A stretch of DNA of 64,000 nucleotides from Rhynochetos jubatus (taxonomy: Eukaryota > Chordata > Aves > Eurypygiformes > Rhynochetidae): positions 97,189,086 to 97,253,085 of the forward strand of contig CM050650.1 in assembly GCA_027574665.1 (NCBI GenBank). Direction: 5' to 3'. How positions within the stretch are numbered: the first letter of the stretch is position 1; each line of letters starts with the position of its first letter. A model generated the notes under the pieces. It made no database searches. It saw only the letters and a program-made list of their open reading frames with translations, and was not told the origin of the DNA. The position numbers and the translations under genes are program-made. Shown in pieces: positions 49,660 through 61,700 of this stretch.

Positions 49660-49832
49660 TGATGCAGAAAATTGGGTTTGTGAATGCCCTAAACTCTATT
49701 CTGGAAAACTCTGCCAGTTCATGACTTGTGATGAAAATCCATGTGGACACGGGGCTACGTGTTTTCCAAAGTCCAGGCGAGATGCTGTTTGCCTTTGTCC
49801 ATACGGAAGATCTGGCATCCTCTGCAGTGACG
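49660..49832 (+). CDS. EYS: EYS internal exon A: end of one EGF-like module and one complete EGF-like module
   Basis: Seen: a 173-bp open stretch preceded by a T-rich tract and an AG at 49658-49659, and followed by a GTAAGG donor at 49833. The first T completes a split codon, 57 full codons follow (49661-49831), and the last G is the first base of the next codon. The peptide begins DAENWVCECPKLYSGKLCQF, the last third of an EGF-like module. A full module follows with spacing C-x4-C-x5-C-x9-C-x-C-x8-C, ending PYGRSGILCSD. Known: this matches from memory the human EYS segment ending CPYGRSGPLCTD, just before a laminin G domain. EYS is a secreted multi-EGF/LamG protein of photoreceptors needed for outer-segment integrity and lost in rodents. 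Inference: this is a functional bird EYS exon, since the frame is open, all cysteines are present and the splice sites are intact. The ATG at 49721 is an internal Met, not a start. Confidence 0.94.
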
Positions 49833-50879
49833 GTAAGGACTGTATTCTTCATGCATTGATCATAATTTCTATTGTTCATAGAAAACGTGGTAAGAAACAA
49901 ATCAAATGTTTGAAGGCAAAAAAATGGAAGTGACCACCTCCCCACCAACAAACACAGCCCAAAATCCAGTCACAGGCAAAGAATTTCTAAGCTGAGCACC
50001 CTCCACATGTGTTGTTTCATAAAAGTGTCATCAAGGGAAAGGGAGACACAGTGATCAAAGAAGCTGAGAGTAGACAAGCAAGGAAAAAACAGGGAGTATC
50101 TGATGTTTTAGTAATCTACCTGAAGAAAAGATAAGAGAGAGGTTTGACTGAGGGGTCCTTTGGAGAAATTAATTTCTCCTGCAGTTTGATTTTTCCTCTA
50201 CTTAGGGAAGCATTACATAGTACATTTCGTAAACGAAAGGAGTGTATAACAAATATTTTCTGGATTGTAAAAATACCACCAGGTGTTAAAATTTTATTTA
50301 TTTCTCAGTTCAAAAAGATGAAGAAATTAAAATTTGCCAAGTGTTTTGCTATGAAACAGGAAACAGGATGAAGGGAAATTAATAAAGCTAAATAGGTCAT
50401 TTAGACTAATATTATTAAAATGAAGGGCTTTTATTCCTCAAGCATTGATTATAATGGTTGTTCTAGGTCAGAAATTCCTGTGTGTGAACATCCAAGGTAT
50501 TCTTTTCCCCTAATACTCAAGGCAGAAAGAAGTAAGACTGAAAAATCTGCGTATAGAAAATACTCACTGGTTCTGAGTTGATCCAGCAGTGCATATGAAT
50601 TGCCTTTTAAAATAAATATTAAGCAATATTCAGATCAGATCAAAGTCTAAATTGTCTTCACATCTTATTTAAAATTTTAATTTCCAAAATTTTCAGTCAA
50701 TGATCATTGATGTTTTATCCATGTTTTCATCTAACCCTGATAACTGAGAGCGAATAGCAAAAATGTGGGCAAGTGTATGAAACAGGGATGATACTTCCTT
50801 GGTAATCTTTCTTAACTTGCAGTAGTACAAGACACTGGGGCTTCATGTGCTGAGGTTGGTATCTGGGTTAGCCCTTGGT

Positions 50880-51620
50880 AGATTTCTTTTCTTCCACGCA
50901 CTTCTCTAATTGGTTTTTGAGTCCATGTAAACTTGATATACAACATCCTGTGGCAAAGAGCTCCAGAGCTTAAGTATATAGCTTGTACAGAAGTACTTCC
51001 ATTTGTTTGCTCAACTGTGTCAGTTGCTAATGACATGAAGACCTCAAGCTTCTCCATTAGAATGAATGTTTTGGAGTTGTCCCCTGTTTTATGAATGTTT
51101 GCCTGTACACCTTCTCCATGACTGTCCCGATTTTATATATATCCTTATTATAAACATCCCTAAATTATTTGGAATACTCCAAGTTGATTTATTTGTTTTT
51201 CGGACAGCCATGCTATATCTTTAGACATCCAGGCTGTTTTTCTTTGTTCCTTCTCAGTTCCACTGCATCCTCTTTAAAAGGAGAATCCAGAGCTGACCGC
51301 AATATTCAACGTGTAATAATGGCAATGCTTTATACAGGGGTGTTTGACATCCTTCTGTTTTACTCTCTGTTCTTTTCTTTACCATTTCTTCCATTCCATT
51401 TCCTTTTATGAGTACACTGAAATTGCTTATTAAAACTCCTAACACCTCTTTCTTTGAATGCTGATGGCAAATTCAGAGCCCACTATTCCGTTTCTAAGGC
51501 TAGGACAGTTTCTGTAATCTGCCTCAATTTACATCTGTCAACACTCAGTATCATCTAATGCTTTTTCCCTGAGGTTGTTCTATGAGGCTCTTCCGCAGTT
51601 CTTTGTAGTTAGCTGTGTCT
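50880..51620 (-). mobile_element. Ancient CR1/L3-like LINE relic
   Basis: Decayed sequence matches in order, from memory, the reverse complement of the amniote-wide L3/CR1 3' region: CATCCTGTGGCAAAGAGCTC and CAGAAGTACTTCCATTTGTT (50944-51009), CCTTCTCCATGACTGT (51110-51125), CAGAGCTGACCGCAATATTC and GCAATGCTTTATACAGGGGT (51290-51343), then TTAAAACTCCTAACACCTCT (51430-51449) and AGTTCTTTGTAGTT near the edge. On the - strand these are the ORF2 C-terminal and 3' UTR parts. No ATTCTRTG tail is seen. Divergence is high, so it probably predates the bird radiation. Confidence 0.75.
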
Positions 51621-53259
51621 AAACTGAGAGTTTGAGCAAAAATTGAGAGAGTCTAAAATGAGAGAAAGTACTCAGATTCATTAGTTTGATTAGACTACAG
51701 AGCTTAAGGCTTTGAAAGCACAGAAAAAAAATGAAATTTTATTGAGTGGAAAAAGAAAACTCTGCCTGGTTCATCGCTGCAAGCAAGCAAAATGGGGAAG
51801 AACATCCATTTTCACAGGACAATGTATAAAGCCAGGATCGATAAGCCCACAACATAAAAAATTACTGAAATATGAAAAATTACTTTATTGAACTGTATCT
51901 TAAGAGTTTAGAAGGAATAGAAATAAACTGAGCTCAGACAGTCTGTTAAGTTGGACTTTGCACTGAAACTGAAAACGAGCTGCAAAAGGCCTGTTTATCA
52001 CGTACGCTACAACTGAACAAAGGGAGAATCAGAGCCACAATGCAGTGAAGGCTGGGTACAGCCTTAGGGATAGCCCTAGCAGCATCAAAGCCTTACATTT
52101 GGTGAGGTATTTGAAGATAACGATAGATTGCCTAATTACAATTGTAATGTGAATTATATTAGAAACAAAGACAAATTGAACTGTTTATCATAACAAAATG
52201 AGTGGCCCAGATAATAAATTTATTAGAAAGAAATGGTCCATAAAACTTAAAGTCTAGACGCACACCTTTTTAATGAACCATCTCCTGTTTAAACAGGTAT
52301 CTTAAGATACACAATACTGTTGTCTCCACTGTTAAGATTAGTAAATGAGTTCATACATGATTGTTTCCGAAACACTGAAGGAAAGCTTGTTTCTCGTAAA
52401 TGTTTATCAAATAATAGCTGGTCTTCATCAGTAAGAAATGTACAAGGTGTTACAGTGATTATTTGATAAAATGAATATAGCAAATGTACCAAATAAAACT
52501 GCAGATTTCATGCCAGCGTTTCTGCTCCTACCAAAGGAGATTATTTACAAAAGACCAAGTAAGGATAAATAAAGATGTGTACAGAACAACAAATGAGCCC
52601 ACTGCTATAGGTCTTGCCCATAACAGAGCTCCAATTGCCTTCTGTTGAGTTGCAAGTCACACTAATAACGTCACTCCCTACAAATATGGGAGAAAAAGGG
52701 ATAATAAAACTATTGTTACTATTAAATGAAAAAAAAACCCACTTTTAACTTTTACAAGTTAAAAATACATCATTTTATGGACAATGCACAACATTCTAAA
52801 AGTGACAAAACTGTAGGGCTACCATAAATACAACAAAAGAAGCAAAAATTTAAGGATAGATAGTAACTTCCATTAGACAAACCTCTATAAATATGGAAAA
52901 AACAGACAGGGTTCTGGGACTAACAAGGACTTTTCTTCCATTTCTGAAGCTGATGGAGCATACTGCAGCCTAAGCAGGCTGGAAACAATTTCTTTGAGTT
53001 TATCTTAGTTATGTTAAACTTGTTTCAGACATCAAGAAAATATTCCTAAAAGCATGGCTGTTTTTCCAAATATACATAGTAAAATGCATTATCTCTCACT
53101 ACACAACTTTCCTTGCTTTTATCACTAGATGACCATGTTATTACGACTGTAAGTTAACCATTATGTATTGATATCTCTCTCAAGAAGCTACATAATTAAG
53201 GCATAATGGGCCAAGAGCGATGGGCGATGATAATAGAAGTAAGAAGAGAAGACAGGCTG

Positions 53260-53800
53260 CAATGATCAGAAGGACACAGGCAGACAAGCATACTGACCAG
53301 CCAACTCTTTACATGTGACTGGCCCCTTTTGTCCCTGTATCCCTCTATTTTTTCCACAATTGCTCCTCCCCAAATCACCTAATTCCTTTCTCACCACCTT
53401 TGGTTCCTCCCTTAAACATCCATAATACCTGTGCTATTCCAAAATGTTCTTCATCTACATCCCATAATGTGTCCCATACCCCGTGGCAGTTACACCCTTT
53501 GGTCTGAAAGGTGTTCCAGCATTGACTCATCGTGGTGGGTGTCACACCTGGACACTAGGGCTGAAAATCTCCTAGGACAGCCCTGGGAGGGGCCAGAAAG
53601 GATGTCCCTTCCTCTGAATCCTTAATTTGGATTCCTGCCTGCCTTTGGGCTCTGTGGTGCTCTGGAAGTGTGGAGATGGACTGTGGTAGGCTGATGACTC
53701 CTGGGATAGAGCTGGGAGTAGCTGGGGCAGAGTATTAATTGAGTTCCCTCACCTGGCATTGTCTCTCTGTGCTGCTTTGTGGGTGTGCAGGCAAGCATTT
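53260..53800. other. Unclassified GC-richer block, possibly LTR-derived
   Basis: Composition changes from AT-rich to roughly even, with stretches such as GTGTCACACCTGGACACTAG and CCCTGGGAGGGGCCAGAAAG. It is followed by an AT-rich segment containing ACACAATTTATTGAATTACT. The general texture recalls some bird LTRs, but I cannot place ends, an inverted terminal repeat or a family. It has no coding signature. Confidence 0.3.
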
Positions 53801-54112
53801 ATACATAACCAAACACAATTTATTGAATTACTAAAATTTAAAACAGAAAATATTTAGCAATGCACATCCTCAATATGCAACAACTGGGAACAGACACCAT
53901 GTCTACATGGGCAGATTGACTCAATCTCCCAAGTGGCTTTGTATTTTTAAGTTGTACATAAAGGGGTCTATAACATTTAAACTGAGACGAGTAATTGAGC
54001 TCTGGCTTTTCAGTAGTTTCGTGTGAAACTAGCCAACATTCAGGCCGTAATCTGATAAATTTCCTTTCATATTTAATTTAGTAAAAAGTTGCTTACATCG
54101 TGTTTCTTGCAG

Positions 54113-54147
54113 ATTGCCAATCTCCTCCAGTATTTAGGATCACACTG
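54113..54147 (+). other. Candidate cryptic 35-nt exon in the EYS intron (weak)
   Basis: TTTCTTGCAG (54103-54112) is a strong-looking acceptor. The next bases read AT TGC CAA TCT CCT CCA..., open from phase 1, which is the phase exon A leaves. A GTGAAT at 54148 could act as a donor. Since 35 is not a multiple of 3, inclusion would shift exon B out of frame, so it cannot be a constitutive exon. The human protein runs straight from CTD to AINIT, as I recall it, with no extra residues here. Confidence 0.15.
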
Positions 54148-54647
54148 GTGAATGAAAGTGTCTACAAACAGTGTAATTTCAGACCAAATGAGTACACATT
54201 GCTATGAACAGTGCTATGAACATTTTTATTCTGTAAAATACCTCTTAAAATTTTTCCTATATTTTTATTTTTCTACTTTTAAAAGTTGGTCTGGAAGACA
54301 TATCAACAACTTGTTATGGAAACAAGGGAGCACTAGGTGAACACTAGAACTCTGTGTCACCCAGGGAGATCTGTCTTTTCATAGGTTCTAAAACTTAAAT
54401 GAAAATCTGTGGTATTACCTTGATCCAAAGAAAAAGCTTGAGCTCAGACAGTTAGAGAGATGTCCATATCACCATACTTCAACTCTTTGAAAATGAAGGA
54501 AAATTCTAATCATGATTATTTGAATATAAATGTGACCAAAACACTGTTGGTAAAAGGAAATAAAAGTTAAGTAGCCTAAACTATTAAAAATACCATTGTT
54601 TTATCTCACCAAAATAAGCAGAGTTTAGAACCTTGTTCTTGTACCTT

Positions 54648-54694
54648 CCCACCCTGCCCCACCCACCCCCCCACCCCCCCACCCCCCCCCCCCC
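54648..54694. repeat. C-rich tract (G-rich on the minus strand)
   Basis: Runs of 3 to 13 cytosines separated by single A or TG make four or more G-tracts on the - strand. This is a potential G-quadruplex/i-motif site and a likely sequencing or polymerase slippage site. Confidence 0.9.
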
Positions 54695-55631
54695 AGAAAA
54701 AACCCGTTGTTCAATTGCTACCATCTGCAATCAGCCTTTACTTCTTTTTTTATGGGGTTTTTTTTTAACACTTTCATCTAAGTACAGACTAGGGGCATTG
54801 CCTGCTTAGTACAGGAAACTGATAAGGTCTGTAAAATAGAATGCCAGTATGTTTGAAATACCTGAGTGTAAGGAATTTCGATATGCAAGTCACAGAAAGT
54901 TTAAAGAGGAAATATTGTGGTATCATGGTTCTGTGGACTTGTGATGGCCTCCTAACTGTGAGTGAAGCAGGAATGGTTCACTCATCAGGGATACAACTGA
55001 ACACCCGGATTTCTAAACTCTTGCTGATGTGAATTACATGTTGCACAAGAAACTGGGCCATTCTGGGAAGCTGTTGGTTATAATATGAAGCATTTTGTTA
55101 AGCCAAGAATCAAAAACAAGCAGTAAGCACGAAAGTAAAATTAAGAGAAGGATTTCAAATGAGTGTGCATTGTTAAGATGAATAATTGTGTCAATTGCAG
55201 AGTTTTAGACCAAACTTCAGTTTTAGTTTCACTATGTGTTTCACATACGTACATATGTGACAACATAAAACAGAATCCTGTGACATTGTATTTCATAAGC
55301 ACACAATGAAAAGCGCCATCCACAGCACACTTTCACAACAATCTGTAATGATGTTCCTTGAAACATTTCTGAGCAACATTTATGGTAATGTTTCACAGCC
55401 CAAGGATTCCAGCAGGTTTTCTGTATGATATATTCCCCCCATGTATAAAATTCATTTCAAAGTGCTGAAGTGGGAATAGTCACTTGCTCCAAGTGAAAAT
55501 CAGCCTGCAAGGGAATTGCTTCTGTTGAAGCTATGTTTGGCACACAATGTCACCTTCAGAGCTGCTTGAGTCTGCAGACTAAATCATGCAGTTTGGTGGC
55601 AGCAGATGTCCACAGGGAATTTCCTCAGATT

Positions 55632-55651
55632 AAAAAAAAAAAAAAAAAAAA
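55632..55651. repeat. Poly-A tract
   Basis: Twenty A residues are followed by CAGAAACC. No retrocopy body was recognised upstream, so it is listed as a simple repeat. Confidence 0.9.
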
Positions 55652-58489
55652 CAGAAACCAAAACCTGCATTGCAAGATTTCTGGTCAGTGGTAAGAGACT
55701 TTGGGGAATGTTGATCAGGGCTGCTCTTCTTCCTGTTCGAAAGAATTTATTTTCTGGGTCATTTGTTTTTAGCTGGTCCTTAATTTCTGCCTCCCCTCCA
55801 ATGTGAGGAATGTCATAAAAATTGTACTAAACACACAAAGGCACACTCACACTATTAATGTCACTGCTGTATTACCAGCTTTTCAGATTCATACTTTCCT
55901 CCTTGAGCAGGGAAATTACTTCTGTTTTTTCAAATCTCAGCTTCCAATCAGAAGTACAAGTTAGTAGTCCCTAAGATTAATGAGCTAAGCTAGCAGGGCT
56001 TGTAGGCCCCATGACTACTGAAACCACAAGACAAATAAAAGGAGTAGCGAAGTATTTACTGGGGGTGGGGAGAAGAAGGCATGATCCTGAATTATCCATT
56101 ATTTGGATCACTAACTCCTCATACAGTAGTCTTCCAGACCTCAAGAATCTTCTACAGCTTTGAACTCTCAGCTGGCACTGCACTGCCCTGCAGCTCCGGC
56201 ACCCCTTATCCTTTCCTCCTTGCACTTCCCAGAGTCTCTGGTGAGGAAAGCAGGTTGCCTATTAACAAAAACAGCTTTAACGTAGCACTAGCAAAACATG
56301 TAAATGAAATGCCAGCTTAGCTCCCTCATCTTGATTCTCCTTCCCAAATGATGCTGCATATATGTAAATTCCCTTGTCTTCACATCAGGGCTTCCACCTC
56401 ATTTCCATGGTTGGTTCCTGGGTAGCTCCTTGTCGTCTCCATCTCTCTGTGTCTTTCAAGGCGCAAAGGACAAGGGAATTGCAGCAGCAAGTTCTTCTCC
56501 CTCGATGTGTCGGCCTGTAACCCCTGATCTAACCCCTGTAACCTTCTAATGTACTGCAATGCACAGGGAGAGGTTCCTAGCATAACCTTGTGCCAGAGGT
56601 CTGCATACAAATCAGTATTTAAAGTTGGTGATTGTAAATACATAGGAATTTACACCTATAAATTTGTACTTTGCTTCATATAGCTTTGTTAAGCAAGCTA
56701 CTTCCATCAGGAGCATGTGTTGTAGTTAAAACATCTAAACTGGCTGCTTCATTAGAAACATCATGAGTAAGAGGAGGAATAGACCAATTGCTTTTAAAAT
56801 AATTTTTCTGAGCTCAACTAAGAAAATATTTTTCACTCTGTTCATTAATATTTCTTGGAAGTAATTTCCATTCCTTTGTCCATACTGCCTTTGAAGATAT
56901 GTGAGCTGGTATTTAGGAGAACAGAATAATACTCATTACAGAGTGTATATGGCCACTGATCCTGGAGCCAGACACTGAACTGATAACTGTTCACAGTTAG
57001 TCAATGATAACATAAAGAAGTGGATTATCTGATTGTAATTCTGTAGCCTGAAGTCTTCATCTCTTTCTGTCTCATTCATCTGTCTTGTTTTTTGCAACAT
57101 CTTGTAAAGCTGTGCTCCAAGAGGTATTGGCAGTGATCACTGAAAGGAACATTAACTCATAACAAAAAATTCAAAGATAATGAAACCATTATTCTCTTTC
57201 TTCTCTGCCAGTTTATTCTCACCTCTTTGTTAAGATTTTTTTTTCAAACTATAGTTGTGGGTTTTTTACATCCACTTTTGTGCTCACCACTAATAAGATT
57301 TACAATGCTAGGGAGGTATGTAGCCAACCATATTATCATATTTATATAATAGGATAATTTGTCATTATTTGTTTGGGAGGCAATGGGACCTATCATTCCT
57401 TATTACCTGTTCAGTACTGGGAATGCAGAAGAGGACAATGATGAATGGCGTAGGACTGACAGAGAGACACAGGACAAGATCAAGGACAAAAAGTTGATAA
57501 AAGGCTTCAGTATTGCTTAGGCACGGTGTTAATTTGGAGTGTGTTTTTGCATGGCTCATAATCAGAGCCATTGGGACAGATCTCTGTTCTTTACCACTTC
57601 AGACTGTACACAGCAACAGCAAGAGCAGAAATCAGCTTGGATGGTGCCTAGGCAGGAAAAGGGAAATAACCTAATGTGGTTAGCTGTGTCCTCTGCTATT
57701 TCAACCAGCCTGAAACATTTTATAAATAATGTTTTGAAGGACTGTGTTTCAAAGAAAAAAGGGTTATAATATAATTTTCTGTGCAGTCTTGGCCCCATAG
57801 CTTTCTAATGAAAAGAAAGAGAATAAAAGGAAAAGGTGGAGTCAACTTGCCTTACACAATTTTACCAATCATTCTATTTTTCATACAGTGTTATTTATAT
57901 TTTTTTTAATTTTTAAATTAAAATTATGTAAGGTTATGACAAACTGGTCTGTATTAAAATCAAACTAATGAGGGTCATCGAATGAAAGATATCTCAGTGT
58001 TTTATATGGATGCACATTTACTGATAACTTTCAACATGTTTATGTGATTAGATAAAGATCTCTTGATAAATTACACTTTGTGTAGAGAAGAAACATGATT
58101 TAAAAAGTGGTATGAAATCTGTAAGAGGCAGTCCAGAAGCAGATATAATGTGGATTAGCTGTCAAACTAGACATATTGAATTAGCCAGAAATACAAGCTT
58201 TTGACTCAAAATTAATTAACATTTCTAAATGCAATTAACTCTCCAGAGACCAGCATAGGGAGGACTATTTACAAACACTTACTGCATGTACCTACGTGCT
58301 AAGGATAGGGTAGTTACTTAGACACTGCATCTGACTTCTACTTTGTGTGACCAACTGTTTCAACACTGTGGAGAAAACTGTGAGGAAGTAAACCAAAACA
58401 ATGTATAATGTTTTTTCATAAAACGTACCTGTGGGACTCCTATTGCCTTGTACCATATTTCTCCATTTGGTGACCACACGCCTTATATA

Positions 58490-59035
58490 TGTATAGCTCC
58501 ATATGGCGGTCACGTATCATTGCAGGTAGCATCCAAGCAGCGTGCAAACACATGGGGGGACCAGCACTGAGGGGAGCAAGGGTGGGATATGATGGATGGT
58601 TAACAAGTGCAGGTAGTGCTTCCATGAGTCAACAATTGGAAAAGGACAGTCTGATCAGGGAAATTCCCCAGTGGGTCGGAGATGCTCATCTGGTGAAGAA
58701 GACATGCTCTGCTTCTTGCTGGCCCCCCTGATAACCACCGTCACATAAATCTTTGTGTTCCAAGATATTAAGCTTATCCCACTATTAGTGATTTACTGTT
58801 GATTTGACTTGGGTAATTGTACTACTGCTTTGGTTTTGCTACTGTGCTGTTATTATAAGTTGTTTGCCCCAAAACTGTTGACTGCTGGTGCCTGTTACTG
58901 CACCTGGAACCTAGAGTACAGCAGGGATGTCTTAAGCCCCTACAATGCTGGATATGTTACTGAATGTAATTCATGGCCCCAGCAAAATGCACTGTTAGAA
59001 CTGGATGATCAGACCATAAAGAGCTGAGAGGAGGT
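58490..59035. other. Unclassified GC-richer block, possible interspersed repeat
   Basis: The stretch stands out by composition (GGGGGGACCAGCACTGAGGG, CCCCAGTGGGTCGGAGATGC, GCTGGCCCCCCTGATAACCA) and then a pyrimidine-rich segment (TGTTTGCCCCAAAACTGTTG, CTGCACCTGGAACC). The feel is that of an LTR or other mobile element, but no ends or family are certain. The frames at 58489-58731 and 58809-59027 (+) show no domain. Confidence 0.3.
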
Positions 59036-61646
59036 GCTCAAGTAGTCAAAGATGGACATTATTTATGAAAATTGCTTCTTGTCAGTTATTTTGAAAGGAG
59101 CAGGGCTCAGACACCCTGGGATAAGAAATTAATTTGTCAGTTTACAAAGAACATTTAGTGACTCTAAGGTGGAGTTCAGAGATCTACACTCAATTCTTCA
59201 GTCCATTCCAGACTTTGTGTGCAACTTTGTGCAAATAATTTAGTTTCTGAGTGTCCTATGGTTCTCATTTTTTAAAATCAGAAAAAAGTGTTTCCTTTAT
59301 TTCACAGAGAATGAGTTCCAAATTTCTCAAACACTTAGCTTTTATGGCAGTGAAGACCAGAGACAAAGAATATGTACAATTGGAAGTAGTTGCAGGATAC
59401 AGAGAATGTAGACTTCATCCCACCTAACTAGAAGTTTAAAATACTTTGCCTTACAACCCAACACTACTTTTATATTTGGTGGGATGAAATAAGCATTTTA
59501 AAATACTTTCACCTGACCTGTCTAAGTAAGTTAGGTGTTTTATATGAAAGACACTGCATCCTAAATGTGCTTAATTTTTGCACTGGCATAAAGTGCACAC
59601 TTAAGTGGTCAGCTGTTACGTAGACATCTATACCACAGATGCCCTCATTTAGTCAGATGACTACCACCCATTGTGCACGTGTGCAGATATTGCTTCAAAT
59701 GAGTGGGAGGCTTAGGGTCTAGATATGTCTCTTTCCTATAGTAAATAAATATAGAATAAAATAAAATTAGGTGAGCAATACTGTGAAATGAGAAATTTCT
59801 AACAATTATTAAACACCAGTGTAAAATAAAATGGTTTGATATTGCAATATAGCAAAAGATTATTACATACCAGGTTTTTTTGCAAGTGTACAGAAGGTAC
59901 GATTATATGTAAGCTTTCACCATACGGAGATCTTGAAAGTAAATTGCAGGTTTTTTACCCAGTTCTGGTAAATTGTAGGTAAAATTGGAGTGTAGATAAA
60001 GGTCTAAGCCAGAATGTTTACTGTGTTTTGGGTTGAAGATAGAGCTCCCATCTTCTTGCCTTCATATAGCTGCTCGTTCAGGGTCCATTCATGTTAAAGA
60101 TAATGGATATAGACCATTGATTCAGTGTGCTCTCAGAAATAGCTGTCCTGCCTTCAGGAACTCCTAAGCAACATCACGTTGATGTTCTCTAATATACCTT
60201 CTTCAGGACTTTGAGCAATATTCCTCAAAACAGGTCACTTCTAAGGTGTGAACTCCAACTATTGGTGAGGCGTTCGTTAGACACCTTTTCAGTATTGTGA
60301 GAAGACCAGGCCATATGTAGTATCACGGCCATATATAAATAATGATACTCTTTCCTATGACGGCAAACTTACTAAAATAAATTTTGGATAACATCTAATA
60401 TACTAAGGCCAGTTTCCACTCCTGCCTTCTTAAAAGACTTGCCATGTGCCCCTCATTTTAGGTAAAGTTATTGAAAGATAATTTTTTTAAAAAATAATCT
60501 TAAATAGAATCGGTTCTGTCATCAAAAGTTTTGTCATGACTCTAACAAAACCTCCACCCAGTAAATCTATCACTTTGTTACATAAGGAAACAAACAGAGA
60601 AAAGCTGAGTCTTGTCTCAGTAGCCCTAAATTTGCTGTCCCTCAGGTCCTGGGCCAAAACTATTCTTGCTTAAATGAGATACGGTTTTAGTTGTAAGCAG
60701 TTGTTAGTTGAGATCTGTGGGAGTTTTTGTTCTAGGATGTGTCAAAACTGCAGTGAAACTGAAACTGGTATGTAGTAATAATCTAAGAATATGGATATAT
60801 AACAATTATTTTCTGTATGTTGTGCAGTATCTGGTCAGCGAGAGTAGCATCCTCCTACTGTCCAGGTCCTGCTGTTGTAAACCACTTTGTAGGACATTCC
60901 TTTGTCAATGCTCAAATACATCTTTGTAGGCAATACTGAAAGGACCAAGTAGAAAGGCAAGAAAGTAACTAACTAACTTTCTAACTCTTCCCCAGTTAGA
61001 AAGCTCCAAGAAAACAGCTGAGACAATGGCATACTTCATCCTTAGAGTAAAGGGGTTTACCATGCTGGGAATACCTTGTTGGGAATAGACTCTTCAGTGA
61101 TGTCTGTCAGTGAACCGAATTACCTGTCTCTGTGGAGGTAGATGATCAATTTGTCCATTCCCATTATAAAGGGAAGCAAAAGGAGACAACAAACGCAAAG
61201 GCCTCCTTTATTTTAAAATCTTCTTGTCTCTTAATTTTTTTTTGTTTATTAAAGAAATAGAAACAAACAAAATAAAATAAACAAAGGAAGAATACTTCAT
61301 AATAATGGAGCTTCCTGTCTGTCATTTGGACACTGTTTCATATGGAAACTTCCTGGTTCCCATTTAAGATCACAGAACAAGGCATAATATACCCCATGTG
61401 TGAAGTAGTGTTTAATAAATAGGACAGTACACTCTGTATTGCTGCAGGCTCCAAGACTGTGCTAGAAAAAGTTTGCCAGAGCCTATGTCTGCACCTTTTG
61501 TCAGATGCAGATACTAAGGCAATGTCTGCCACTGCAGTGCCAACAGGTTTCCCAGGCTGCAAATTTAGAAACAGGTTCCACAAACTAGTGATGATGATAT
61601 CATTTTCACAGTTCCATGTGATTGTTTCTCCCACACTGTAAGTATG

Positions 61647-61700
61647 TAGGGCCAGATGCTTAAAGGTACTTAGGCTACCATAGATTTACTTGAGGAAGAT
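61647..61700 (+). repeat. Possible ancient amniote interspersed repeat scrap
   Basis: AGGGCCAGATGCTTAAAGGT followed by ACTTAGGCTACC resembles, from memory, the phrase GGGCCAGATTCTCAAAGGTA, TTTAGGC found many times in turtle, crocodile and bird genomes. The family name is not known to me. Confidence 0.3.

Noticed and set aside
49619-49951. 110-codon open frame on the - strand
   Set aside because: Shadow of EYS exon A on the other strand.
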